NCBI RefSeq assembly: GCF_030316855.1
Contig: NZ_JASZYR010000011.1
Span: 114,803-178,802, forward strand
Direction: 5' to 3'
From: Variovorax sp. J22P240
Lineage (GTDB): Bacteria > Pseudomonadota > Gammaproteobacteria > Burkholderiales > Burkholderiaceae_C
Length of the DNA stretch: 64,000 nt
This document shows positions 42,201 through 50,630 of this stretch, one piece after another. The position numbers and the translations under genes are program-made. Position 1 is the first letter of the stretch. Every line of letters begins with the position of its first letter. Under the pieces are notes generated by a model. That model did no database searches. It was not told the origin of the DNA and saw only the letters and a list, made by a program, of their open reading frames with translations.

Positions 42201-43661
42201 ATGCGGGTCCTCCAGGTCAGCGCCGAACTGTTTCCCCTGCTCAAGACCGGAGGGCTGGCCGACATCGCGGGTGCGCTGCCGCTGGCGCTGATGGCGGCGG
42301 GGCAGGACGTGCGGGTGCTGCTGCCGGGATTCCCGGCCATCGTGGCCGGGGTACGCGACGCGGTGGTGGTGAAGGCGTTCGTGGCGCCCTGGGGCGAACG
42401 CGCAAACCTGTGCTTCGGCCGCATCGTGACGCCCGGCGCGCGGGACATCGCCGCCTATGTGATCGACGCGCCGGCGCTCTACGACCGGCCCGGCAATCCT
42501 TACGAAGATCTCGCCCGCGAGCCCTACGGCGACAACCACCGGCGATTCGCACTCCTCGGCTGGGCCGCGGCACAGATGGCGCAGGGGCTGGACGCCGACT
42601 GGCAGCCCGAAATCGTGCATGCCCATGACTGGCATGCCGCGCTGGCACCGGCTTACATGGCCTTTGCGCCACCTGACGGGCGACCCCGCGTGGGCAGCGT
42701 GTTCACGGTGCACAACCTGGCCTACCAGGGCCTGTTCGCGCCTCGACATTTTCCTGAGCTTGGCTTGCCGCCGGCGGCCTTCGGCGTCGACGGGCTGGAG
42801 TACTACGGCCAGTTGTCGTTCATGAAGGGCGGACTCTGCTTTGCCGACCGCATCACCACCGTCAGCCCGACCTATGCGCGCGAGATCCAGACACCCGAGC
42901 AGGGTTGCGGGCTGGACGGCCTGCTGCGCAGCCGCTCGCACGTGCTCACGGGCATCCTCAACGCCGTCGACGATCAGGTCTGGAATCCGGCCACCGATGC
43001 GCTGATTCCCTACCGCTACGACCTGCGGCGGCTGGGCGGCAAGGCGCAGTGCAAGGCCGCGCTGCAGGAAGAATTCGGCCTGGCGCCGCAAGCCGATGCG
43101 CCACTGTTCGTGGTGGTGAGCCGGCTAACCGAGCAGAAGGGCCTGCACCTCGTGCTCGGCGGGCTCGACGCGCTGCTGGCGCAAGGCGGCCAGCTCGCCC
43201 TGCTCGGCAGCGGAGACGCGCCGCTCGAAACGGCCTTCCGGCAGCGCGCCGCCGCGGCGCCGGAATCGGTCAGCGTCACGCTGGGCTATAGCGAGGACCT
43301 GGCTCACCGCCTGTTCGGCGCGGGCGACGTCACGCTGGTCCCGTCGCTCTACGAGCCCTGCGGGCTCACGCAGATGTACGGGCTCAAGTACGGCAGCCTG
43401 CCGCTGGTGCACCGCGTCGGCGGCCTGGCCGACACCGTCGTCGATGCCACGCTGGAAGACATGGCCAGCGGTGAAGCTACGGGCCTTGCTTTCGATGACT
43501 TCGATGCCGCGGGCTATGCACGCGCGCTTCGTCGCGCCTTCGCGCTCTACCGGCGTCCGGCCGACTGGCGCGCCGTTCGCGCGAATGCCATGCGCCGCCC
43601 CGCCGACTGGGGCACTGCCGCCGCCCGCTACCTCGATGTCTACGCCGAGGCCCTGGCCTGA
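42201..43661 (+). CDS. glgA: Glycogen synthase
   Basis: A 486-residue GT5 glycosyltransferase that adds glucose from ADP-glucose to the growing chain. Lys15 in KTGGLADIAGALP binds ADP-glucose. VHAHDWHAALAPAYM, FTVHNLAYQGLF and the C-terminal PSLYEPCGLTQMYGLKYG with VGGLADTV are family signatures. It follows glgC by seven bases and has no clear Shine-Dalgarno, so it is probably translationally coupled. It is followed by glgP after 35 bases. Confidence 0.96.
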   Translation: MRVLQVSAELFPLLKTGGLADIAGALPLALMAAGQDVRVLLPGFPAIVAGVRDAVVVKAFVAPWGERANLCFGRIVTPGARDIAAYVIDAPALYDRPGNPYEDLAREPYGDNHRRFALLGWAAAQMAQGLDADWQPEIVHAHDWHAALAPAYMAFAPPDGRPRVGSVFTVHNLAYQGLFAPRHFPELGLPPAAFGVDGLEYYGQLSFMKGGLCFADRITTVSPTYAREIQTPEQGCGLDGLLRSRSHVLTGILNAVDDQVWNPATDALIPYRYDLRRLGGKAQCKAALQEEFGLAPQADAPLFVVVSRLTEQKGLHLVLGGLDALLAQGGQLALLGSGDAPLETAFRQRAAAAPESVSVTLGYSEDLAHRLFGAGDVTLVPSLYEPCGLTQMYGLKYGSLPLVHRVGGLADTVVDATLEDMASGEATGLAFDDFDAAGYARALRRAFALYRRPADWRAVRANAMRRPADWGTAAARYLDVYAEALA

Positions 43662-43696
43662 AGCCCGTCCGTCAGAGAACCCACGCCGCTCCCACC

Positions 43697-46171
43697 ATGA
43701 CCATCGCAGAATTCAAGTACGACCACCCCGACCGCGACGTCGCCGCCTTCAAGCGCGCCGTCGCCAACAAGCTCATCTACGCGGTCGGCAAGGACCCGGT
43801 GGCCGCCAGCCCCGACGACTGGCTGCACGCCACCGCGCTCGCCGTGCGCGACCAGATCGTCGAACGCTGGATGGGCACCACCCGCGCGATCTACGCGCAA
43901 CGGCTCAAGCGGGTCTACTACCTGTCGATGGAGTTCCTGATCGGGCGCACCTTCACCAACGCACTGCTCGCCCTGGAGTTGCAGGACACGGTGAAGCAGG
44001 CGCTGGCCGACTTCGGCGTCGACATCCGCGCGGTGGCCGAGCGCGAGCCCGACGCCGCCCTGGGCAACGGCGGCCTAGGCCGGCTCGCCGCCTGCTTCCT
44101 CGATTCGATGGCCACGCTCGGCGTGCCGGGCCTGGGCTACGGCATCCGCTACGAGTACGGCATGTTCCGCCAGCGCATCGTCGACGGCCAGCAGGTGGAG
44201 ACGCCCGACTACTGGCTCACGCGCGGCAATCCCTGGGAATTTCAGCGGCCCGAGGTGACCTACCGCGTGCGCTTCGGCGGCCACGTGCAGCGGCGCGAAG
44301 GCAAGGGCACGCCCTACGGCGCGGCGAACTGGGTGGACACCCACGACGTGCTGGCCGTGGCCTACGACACCATCATCCCCGGCTACGGCACGCAGGCCAC
44401 CAACACACTGCGGTTGTGGTCCGCGCGTGCGACCGAAGAAATCGATCTCTCGGCCTTCAACCGCGGCAACTACTTCGAGGCCGTCGAAAGCAAGAACCAC
44501 TCGGAGAACGTCTCGCGCGTGCTCTACCCCGACGACTCCACGCCGTCGGGTCGCGAGTTGCGGCTGCACCAGGAATATTTCTTCGTCAGCGCGAGCGTTC
44601 AGGACCTTGTGCGGCGCTACCTGCGCAACCACACCGACTTCGATGCCTTGCCTGACCAGGTCAGCATCCACCTCAACGACACGCACCCGGTGCTGGCCGT
44701 GCCGGAGCTGATGCGCCTCCTGATCGACGAGCATGACCTGCCCTGGGACGCGGCATGGGCCCACACCCAGAAAGTTTTCAGCTACACCAACCACACGCTG
44801 ATGCACGAGGCGCTGGAGACTTGGCCGGTGGAGATGTTCGGACGCGTGCTGCCGCGCCACCTGCAAATCCTTTTCGACATGAACTCGCGCTTTCTCGCGA
44901 CGGTGACGCAGGCGCATGGCCACGACGTCGAGCTGCTGCGCCGCCTGTCGCTGATCGACGAGTCCGGCGAGCGACGCGTGCGCATGGCCTACGTCGCCGT
45001 GCTCGCCAGCCATTCCATCAACGGCGTGTCGGGCCTGCACTCTGAACTCATGAAGCAATCGATCTTCGCGGACTTCGCGAAGCTGTTTCCCGAGCGCTTC
45101 AACAACAAGACCAACGGCGTGACGCCGCGGCGCTGGCTCGCGCAGGCCAATCCGCCGCTGGCGGCGCTCCTCGACACGCGCATCGGCCGCGGCTGGCGGC
45201 GCGACCTGACGCAGCTCGAAGTGCTGCGGCCCATGGCGCAGCAGCCGGCCTTCGTCCGCGCGTTCCGCCATGCCAAGCGCGAGAACAAGCTGCGGCTGGC
45301 CAACTGGATCGACGAGCATCTGCGGATCGACGTCAATACCGACGCGCTGTTCGACGTGCAGGTCAAGCGCATGCACGAGTACAAGCGGCAACTGCTCAAC
45401 GTGCTGCACGTGATCACGCGCTACCACCGCATCCTGGATGCGCCGGATGCCGGTCACGTGCCGCGCGTGGTGGTGTTCGCCGGCAAGGCGGCTTCGGCGT
45501 ACCACATGGCCAAACTCGTGATCCGGCTCATCAACGACGTCGCACACGTCATCAACAACGACGAGCGCGTGGGCAAGCTGCTGAAAGTGGTGTTCCTGCC
45601 GAACTACAGCGTCAGCCTGGCCGAGGTCATCATGCCAGCGGCCGACCTGTCCGAGCAGATTTCGACGGCCGGCACCGAAGCCTCGGGCACCGGCAACATG
45701 AAGTTCGCGCTGAACGGCGCCTTGACCATCGGCACGCTCGACGGCGCCAACGTCGAGATGCGCGACAGCGTCGGCGCGGAGAACTTCTTCATCTTCGGCA
45801 ACACCACGCCGCAGGTGGCCGACATTCGCGCGAGCGGCTACCAACCGCGCGACATCTACGAAGCCAACCCGGAACTCCAGCGGGTGCTCGACAGCGTCCG
45901 CGACGGCGCCTTCTCGCCCACCGAACCGGCGCGCTACCAGCAGATCTTCGACGCGCTGGTGAGCTGGGGCGATCACTACCTGCTGCTGGCCGACTATGCG
46001 AGCTATGTCGAGGCGCAGGAGAAGGTCGATGCGCTGTATCGCGATCCGGATGCGTGGACGCGCATGGCAATCCTCAATGTGGCGGGGATGGGCGCGTTCT
46101 CGTCGGACCGGACGATTGCGCAGTATGCGCATGAGATATGGAAGACAAGACCTGTGGTCTTGTCTTCCTGA
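43697..46171 (+). CDS. glgP: Glycogen/starch/alpha-glucan phosphorylase
   Basis: An 824-residue GT35 phosphorylase (E. coli GlgP 815) that releases glucose 1-phosphate from glycogen ends. ALGNGGLGRLAACFLDSMAT, NKTNGVTPRRWLAQANPPL, QVKRMHEYKRQLLN and EASGTGNMKFALNGALTIGT are diagnostic; Lys669 in GNMKFAL holds PLP. The last twelve codons contain a perfect inverted repeat, and the stop is followed at once by repeat copy D. It ends the glycogen cluster, giving the cell synthesis and breakdown in one block. Confidence 0.97.
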   Translation: MTIAEFKYDHPDRDVAAFKRAVANKLIYAVGKDPVAASPDDWLHATALAVRDQIVERWMGTTRAIYAQRLKRVYYLSMEFLIGRTFTNALLALELQDTVKQALADFGVDIRAVAEREPDAALGNGGLGRLAACFLDSMATLGVPGLGYGIRYEYGMFRQRIVDGQQVETPDYWLTRGNPWEFQRPEVTYRVRFGGHVQRREGKGTPYGAANWVDTHDVLAVAYDTIIPGYGTQATNTLRLWSARATEEIDLSAFNRGNYFEAVESKNHSENVSRVLYPDDSTPSGRELRLHQEYFFVSASVQDLVRRYLRNHTDFDALPDQVSIHLNDTHPVLAVPELMRLLIDEHDLPWDAAWAHTQKVFSYTNHTLMHEALETWPVEMFGRVLPRHLQILFDMNSRFLATVTQAHGHDVELLRRLSLIDESGERRVRMAYVAVLASHSINGVSGLHSELMKQSIFADFAKLFPERFNNKTNGVTPRRWLAQANPPLAALLDTRIGRGWRRDLTQLEVLRPMAQQPAFVRAFRHAKRENKLRLANWIDEHLRIDVNTDALFDVQVKRMHEYKRQLLNVLHVITRYHRILDAPDAGHVPRVVVFAGKAASAYHMAKLVIRLINDVAHVINNDERVGKLLKVVFLPNYSVSLAEVIMPAADLSEQISTAGTEASGTGNMKFALNGALTIGTLDGANVEMRDSVGAENFFIFGNTTPQVADIRASGYQPRDIYEANPELQRVLDSVRDGAFSPTEPARYQQIFDALVSWGDHYLLLADYASYVEAQEKVDALYRDPDAWTRMAILNVAGMGAFSSDRTIAQYAHEIWKTRPVVLSS
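46141..46167 (+). terminator. Perfect 12-bp stem-loop inside the 3' end of glgP
   Basis: GAAGACAAGACC (46141-46152), loop TGT, GGTCTTGTCTTC (46156-46167), ending one base before the TGA. It would form a strong hairpin in the mRNA over the last codons (KTRPVVLSS). No T-run follows, so a Rho-independent terminator role is unproved; it may protect the 3' end or act with the adjacent repeat. Confidence 0.6.
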
Positions 46172-46263
46172 GCTCACCCCCAGGCTCGCGCACTTCGTGT
46201 CGCTCTCCACCCCCTTTCAGGGGGCAACACCTGCGGCCCGGCGAAGCCGGTTCCGCGGTGTTT
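46169..46263 (-). repeat. Intergenic hairpin repeat, copy D
   Basis: Starts with the TGA of glgP (TGAGCTC) and continues ACCCCCAGGCTCGCGCACTT and CACCCCCTTTCAGGGGG. The larger stem has arms AACACC (46226-46231) and GGTGTT (46257-46262) around GCCCGGCGAAGCCGG. It lies between the convergent genes glgP and exbD. Confidence 0.88.
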
Positions 46264-46293
46264 CACCGACGGGCCTGCTTCGCGGCCTTGGAT

Positions 46294-46752
46294 TCAGGGC
46301 TTTTGGGGCGGGGTCTCCGTGACGAAGCCGATGCGGCTCAGGCCGGCCTTGTTGGCGATACCCATCAGTTCGACGACCTTGCCGTAGGGCACCGTCTGGT
46401 CCGCGCGCAGTTGGACTTCGGTGTCGCGGCTTTCGGCGGCCGCCTTGGTCAGGCCGGCGGCCAGTTCTTCGGGCGTGACCGGCTTGTCGTTCAGATAGAC
46501 CTTGCCCGCCGCATCGACCACGAGGGAGACGAACTTCGGCGTGTCGCCGGATTGACCCGCGTCGGTTCGCGGCAGGTTGAGTTTGATGGAGCTGGCCATC
46601 AGCGGTGCGGTGATGATGAAGATCACGAGCAGCACGAGCATCACGTCGACCAGGGGCGTGACGTTGATGTCCGACAGCGGGCGCTGACCCCCTGCGCCGG
46701 TCGATCGTCCGCCGGTGGCTGTGCTGCCTAGCGATGTACGACCGAAGGCCAT
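46294..46752 (-). CDS. exbD: ExbD/TolR family biopolymer transport protein
   Basis: A 152-residue inner-membrane protein with one N-terminal helix (PLVDVMLVLLVIFIITAPLM) after a short cytoplasmic segment, then a periplasmic domain. The conserved Asp in TPLVDVML is the proton-path residue of ExbD/TolR. GGGAG lies about nine bases before the ATG. It follows the ExbB-like gene with 16 bases between, so both form the energising complex that drives TonB or Tol. ExbD fits better than TolR since no tol genes are near, though no tonB is adjacent either. Confidence 0.88.
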   Translation of the reverse strand: MAFGRTSLGSTATGGRSTGAGGQRPLSDINVTPLVDVMLVLLVIFIITAPLMASSIKLNLPRTDAGQSGDTPKFVSLVVDAAGKVYLNDKPVTPEELAAGLTKAAAESRDTEVQLRADQTVPYGKVVELMGIANKAGLSRIGFVTETPPQKP

Positions 46753-46768
46753 ATTGCGGCTCCCGCCC

Positions 46769-47467
46769 TCAGGCAGGCATCGGCCGCGCGGGCGGCAGTG
46801 GAATTTCCCGCCGAACGGGTTCGCCGAGCATGCCCAGCAGGTCGTGCGCGAAGCCTTCGAGTTCGGCTTCGATACGGCCGACCACACGTCCGAACACGTT
46901 GTAGGCCAGCACGGCCGGAATCGCGACGGCGAGGCCGAAGGCCGTCATGATCAACGCCTCGCCGACCGGGCCAGCGACCTTGTCGATGGTGAAGCCGCCC
47001 GTTTCGCCGGCGATGCCGACGAGAGCGCGGTAAATGCCCCAGACCGTGCCGAGCAGGCCGACGAAGGGCGCCGTGGCGCCGACAGTCGCGAGCAGGATCT
47101 GGCCGGCCTGCAGTCGCCGCAATGCCGCATGCAAGGCATCGCGCAGGACGCGTGTGACTCGCTGGGTCCGGTCAACGGCACCCCCGAGCGTGGCGCTGTC
47201 GGCATGCGTCGCGAGGTTCCTGACTGCGCTCACCGCCGGCAGGACCAGCGCTGCGCGATCGAAGGCCTTGAGGCTCAGCTCCGCATCCCCTATGGACGGC
47301 GACTGCCAGAACGCTGCGATGCTGCGCACCACGTCGCGCGTCCCGCCACGCAGGAGCCACGCTTTCCAGAGAATCACGACCCAGCTCGACACCGACATCA
47401 CCAGTAGGAGCACCGCGACCGAGCGGCTGACGGCGTCACCGTGGGCGAGCAGCGCGAGGATGCTCAT
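46769..47467 (-). CDS. exbB: ExbB/TolQ family proton channel protein
   Basis: A 232-residue inner-membrane protein with three helices, near residues 12-35 (SVAVLLLVMSVSSWVVILWK), 125-145 (LLATVGATAPFVGLLGTVWG) and 170-190 (ALIMTAFGLAVAIPAVLAYN). TAPFVGLLGTVWGIYRAL and GEALIMTAFGLAVAIPAV are hallmark MotA/TolQ/ExbB segments. The longer open frame upstream runs into the dapB end and is not used; the ATG at 47467 fits. With ExbD it uses the proton gradient to energise outer-membrane uptake such as the siderophore receptor at 21 kb. Confidence 0.88.
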   Translation of the reverse strand: MSILALLAHGDAVSRSVAVLLLVMSVSSWVVILWKAWLLRGGTRDVVRSIAAFWQSPSIGDAELSLKAFDRAALVLPAVSAVRNLATHADSATLGGAVDRTQRVTRVLRDALHAALRRLQAGQILLATVGATAPFVGLLGTVWGIYRALVGIAGETGGFTIDKVAGPVGEALIMTAFGLAVAIPAVLAYNVFGRVVGRIEAELEGFAHDLLGMLGEPVRREIPLPPARPMPA

Positions 47468-47561
47468 GCAGCCCCCACGCTCGGCACTGGCGTGTCCTCG
47501 CTGCCCCCCGAGGGCGCGCGAGCTTGCTTGGGACGGCCCAGCGCGGCGCTCATGCTCGGGG

Positions 47562-48392
47562 TCAGCGCAGACCCAGGACGTCGAACATGTCGAACAGACC
47601 TGCGCGCTGGTTGGCGAGGAAGCGCACGGCGCGCAGGCTGCCTTGCGCATAGGTCGCGCGGCTGGCCGACTTGTGCGTGATTTCGATGCGCTCGCCGGTG
47701 CCCGCAAACAGCACCGTGTGGTCGCCGACGATGTCGCCGCCGCGGATGGTGGCGAAACCGATGGTCGACGGATCGCGTTCGCCGGTGACGCCCTCGCGCG
47801 CGTAGACGGCGCATTCCTTGAGATCGCGGCCGAGCGCGTCGGCGATCACCTCGCCCATCTTGAGCGCCGTGCCCGAGGGCGCGTCGACCTTGTGCCGGTG
47901 GTGCGCTTCGATGATCTCGATGTCATAGCCGGTCGACAGCGCCTTGGCGGCCATTTCGAGCAGCTTGAGGGTGACGTTGACGCCGACGCTCATGTTCGGC
48001 GCCATCACGATCGCGATGTCCTTGGCGGCCTCGGCGATCTCCGCCTTCTGCGCATCGCTGAAGCCGGTGGTGCCGATCACGAGCTGCACACCGAGTTCGC
48101 GGCACACGGCAAGGTGCGCCAGCGTGCCTTCGGGCCGCGTGAAGTCGATCAACACCTGCGCATCCTTGAGCCCGGCGCGCAGGTCGGACGCGACCGGAAC
48201 GCCGCTCGTGAAGCCCAGGAACGCAGCCGCATCGCTGCCGATCGCCGCGCTGCCCACGACGTCGAGCGCGCCAGCGAGGCGGCAATCCGGCGCTTCGCGC
48301 ACGGCCTCGATCAGCATGTGGCCCATGCGCCCGGAAGCGCCCGCGATCGCGACGCGACGCGGTGAAGAAGATGGAGAAGAAGAGTCGGTCAC
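47562..48392 (-). CDS. dapB: 4-hydroxy-tetrahydrodipicolinate reductase
   Basis: A 276-residue enzyme of lysine and peptidoglycan-precursor synthesis. RVAIAGASGRMGHMLIEA at 13-30 is the NAD(P)H site; EAHHRHKVDAPSGTALKMGE contains the catalytic His/Lys region, and FAGTGERIEITHKSASR follows. The start is GTG (VTDSSSPSSSPRR) at 48392; ATG options upstream belong to an unsupported extension. It lies 67 bases after the bamE stop, and 94 bases precede exbB. Confidence 0.95.
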   Translation of the reverse strand: MTDSSSPSSSPRRVAIAGASGRMGHMLIEAVREAPDCRLAGALDVVGSAAIGSDAAAFLGFTSGVPVASDLRAGLKDAQVLIDFTRPEGTLAHLAVCRELGVQLVIGTTGFSDAQKAEIAEAAKDIAIVMAPNMSVGVNVTLKLLEMAAKALSTGYDIEIIEAHHRHKVDAPSGTALKMGEVIADALGRDLKECAVYAREGVTGERDPSTIGFATIRGGDIVGDHTVLFAGTGERIEITHKSASRATYAQGSLRAVRFLANQRAGLFDMFDVLGLR

Positions 48393-48459
48393 GCGTTTCA
48401 GCCTCTGGAAATGCGGAATTCGAAAAAGAGCGCGACGACCGGAGGCGGCCGGCGCGTGT

Positions 48460-49023
48460 TCAGCGCGATTCGAGCGAAGGGTAGGCCGCAGGCAGTGCCG
48501 GCTGAGGCGTGGCGGGCGCTGCCGCAGCATCGCCATCGTCCTTCTTGTCCTTGGAGGGGACGAATTTCTTGAGCTGGTCTTCGGTCGCCTCCAGCGGCGG
48601 CACTTTGCCGGTGCGCTTGCGGACGTCGAGCTGGGCGACGAATTCTTCCTCGCTCGGCATCGGATCGCCTTCGAAGCGCTCGAGCACCTCGCCGTTGAAG
48701 AACAGCGTCAGGTGGCGGCGTTGCGGCTCGACGCCCTGGCGCCGGATCGTGAACACATAGTCCCAACGATTGGAGTGGAAGACATCGGTCAGGAGCGACG
48801 TACCGAGGATTTCACGCACCTGTTGGCGCGACATGCCGGGCTTGAGCGCCTCGACCTGTTCCTTGGACACGAAATTGCCCTGGACCACTTCGACCTTGTA
48901 GGGGGTGACCGCGGTCAGGGCGCCGCGCGCGCTGTCGCCGACACTGCTGCAAGCGCCGAGGCACAGGCTCGTGGCGAGGGCGCCGAAGAGCAGCCAGAGG
49001 CGGCGTTGTGGAATGGCAGGCAT
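48460..49023 (-). CDS. bamE: Outer membrane assembly lipoprotein BamE
   Basis: A 187-residue lipoprotein. The signal peptide ends LGAC with lipidated Cys25 (CLGACSSVGDSA). The SmpA/OmlA domain follows: PYKVEVVQGNFVSKEQVEAL, KPGMSRQQVREILGTSLLTD and RRHLTLFFNGEVLERFEGD. It is part of the BAM complex that inserts outer-membrane barrels. The C-terminal 40 residues are charged and Ala/Pro-rich, longer than in E. coli. It is divergent from fur, a widely conserved arrangement. Confidence 0.94.
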   Translation of the reverse strand: MPAIPQRRLWLLFGALATSLCLGACSSVGDSARGALTAVTPYKVEVVQGNFVSKEQVEALKPGMSRQQVREILGTSLLTDVFHSNRWDYVFTIRRQGVEPQRRHLTLFFNGEVLERFEGDPMPSEEEFVAQLDVRKRTGKVPPLEATEDQLKKFVPSKDKKDDGDAAAAPATPQPALPAAYPSLESR

Positions 49024-49041
49024 GGAAAAAGGGTTGGGCGA

Positions 49042-49059
49042 TATGATCAAATCATTGTA
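49042..49059. promoter_or_regulatory. Dyad and -10-like elements between bamE and fur
   Basis: ATGAT-CAA-ATCAT (49043-49055) is a perfect 13-base dyad overlapping TATGAT on the plus strand (49042-49047) and TACAAT on the minus strand (49059-49054), each one base from TATAAT. It lies in the 87-base divergent gap. It could hold the back-to-back promoters and be an autoregulatory Fur site, though it is not a full Fur box. Confidence 0.4.
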
Positions 49060-49110
49060 GCGGCTGGCCCCCGGCGGGCCCTTCCCGCAAGGCTGGCGCA
49101 GGGAACCACC

Positions 49111-49530
49111 ATGGCTAACATCGACGAACTCAAGAATACGGGCCTCAAGGCCACTCTGCCGCGCCTCAAGATTCTCGAAATCTTCCAGAACGGCGGCCAA
49201 CGCCACATGACGGCGGAAGACGTGTTTCGCGTCCTCCTCAACGACCATTCCGATATCGGCCTGGCTACGGTCTACCGCGTTCTGACGCAGTTCGAGCAGG
49301 CCGGCATCCTCGAGCGCAGCCATTTCGAGAGCGGCAAGGCGGTCTACGAACTCAACGAAGGCAAGCACCACGACCACCTCGTATGCACGTCCTGCGGCAA
49401 GGTCGAGGAGTTCTACGACGCAGAGATCGAACGCCGCCAGCAAATGATCGCCAAGGACAAGGGCTGGATTCTGCAGGACCACGCCATGTCCCTCTACGGC
49501 CTCTGCGCCGACTGCACCAACAAGCACTGA
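49111..49530 (+). CDS. fur: Ferric uptake regulator
   Basis: A 139-residue Fur protein. The DNA-binding half covers about 1-80 (LKATLPRLKILEIFQNGGQR, IGLATVYRVLTQFEQAGILE). The dimerisation half contains HHDHLVCTSCGKVEEFYD and YGLCADCTNK, with the two CxxC pairs and the His residues for metal binding. It represses iron-uptake genes when Fe2+ is sufficient; the receptor gene at 21.2 kb is a probable target. The gene is divergent from bamE and is followed after nine bases by repeat copy E. Confidence 0.96.
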   Translation: MANIDELKNTGLKATLPRLKILEIFQNGGQRHMTAEDVFRVLLNDHSDIGLATVYRVLTQFEQAGILERSHFESGKAVYELNEGKHHDHLVCTSCGKVEEFYDAEIERRQQMIAKDKGWILQDHAMSLYGLCADCTNKH

Positions 49531-49537
49531 GCACAAT

Positions 49538-49630
49538 AGGCTCGCCCCCAGGCTTGCTCACTTCGCGTAGCCGCCCACCCCCTACCGGGGGCAACACCGG
49601 CGGCCCGGCAAAGCCGGTCCCGCGGTGTTC
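49538..49630 (-). repeat. Intergenic hairpin repeat, copy E
   Basis: Begins TAGGCTCGCCCCCAGGCTTG eight bases or so beyond the fur stop, then CACCCCCTACCGGGGGC and a stem with arms AACACCG (49593-49599) and CGGTGTT (49623-49629) around GCGGCCCGGCAAAGCCGGTC. It fills the gap between the convergent fur and hprK genes. Confidence 0.9.
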
Positions 49631-49642
49631 CTGGGATTCGCG

Positions 49643-50602
49643 CTAGTCGTCTTCTCTGGCGCTTTCCATGGCCTTGTGATGGCGGGCGACGAAGTCGGCG
49701 TAGGTGTCGATGCCGCGCAGTTGCAGGATCGAGTTGCGCACGGCGGCCTCGACCAGCACGGCGATGTTGCGGCCGGCCACCACCTGGATGATCACCTTGC
49801 GCACCGGAATGCCCAGCACGTCCTGGGTGAGCGGCGCCGAGGGCATGCGCTCGTAGTCGCGCTCGAAGCTGTCGCGCCGCACGAGGTGGACGATCAGCTT
49901 GAGCCGCATCTTCCGGCGTACGGCCGTCTCGCCGAAGATCGCGCGAATGTCGAGCAGGCCGATGCCTCGCACCTCGAGCAGGTTCTGCAGCAGTTCGGGG
50001 CAGCGCCCTTCCAGAGTGGTCTGGTTGATGCGGTAGAGATCGACCGCGTCGTCGGCCACGAGGCCGTTGCCGCGCGAAATCAACTCCAGGCCGAGTTCGC
50101 TCTTTCCGAGCCCGGACTCGCCCGTGATCATCACGCCCAGCCCCAGGATGTCCATGAACACGCCATGCATCGACGTGCGCTCGGCGAAATGCTTGGAGAG
50201 ATAGGCCCGCAGCAGGTCGATCACGAAGGCCGACGATTCACGTGTGGCGAACAGCGGCAATTGCGCGCGCTCGCAGATCGACAGCAATTCGTCGGGCGCC
50301 GGCTGGCCGTCCGCCAGCACCAGCATCGGTGGCTCCAGGGTCACGATGCGGGCAATGCGCCGTGCGCAGTCTTCCGGCGTGCCGCGCGTGAGATAGGCGA
50401 CTTCGCGGGCGCCCAGGATCTGTACGCGGTACGGGTGGATGTAGTTCAGATAGCCCACCAGATCGGCCGCGGACTGGGCACGGCTGATGACGTCCGGATC
50501 GAACTGACGCTCCGACGCGCCCAATCCCGCCAGCCACTCCCACCGGAGCGAGCCGCGAAACTCCTCGAACATCGCGTCGGCGCTGATGACGGTCGGCTTC
50601 AT
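49643..50602 (-). CDS. hprK: HPr kinase/phosphorylase
   Basis: A 319-residue enzyme of the usual length. The P-loop is GESGLGKSE at 161-169, and LLEVRGIGLLDIRAIFG is the HPrK/P signature. It phosphorylates and dephosphorylates Ser46 of HPr. In betaproteobacteria it is part of a regulatory PTS rather than sugar uptake. It follows ptsN with 28 bases between on the same strand. rapZ, often next in related genomes, is absent here; fur lies convergent instead. Confidence 0.95.
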   Translation of the reverse strand: MKPTVISADAMFEEFRGSLRWEWLAGLGASERQFDPDVISRAQSAADLVGYLNYIHPYRVQILGAREVAYLTRGTPEDCARRIARIVTLEPPMLVLADGQPAPDELLSICERAQLPLFATRESSAFVIDLLRAYLSKHFAERTSMHGVFMDILGLGVMITGESGLGKSELGLELISRGNGLVADDAVDLYRINQTTLEGRCPELLQNLLEVRGIGLLDIRAIFGETAVRRKMRLKLIVHLVRRDSFERDYERMPSAPLTQDVLGIPVRKVIIQVVAGRNIAVLVEAAVRNSILQLRGIDTYADFVARHHKAMESAREDD

Positions 50603-50630
50603 GCGCCAGACCGTCCCACGCCTGCGCGGA

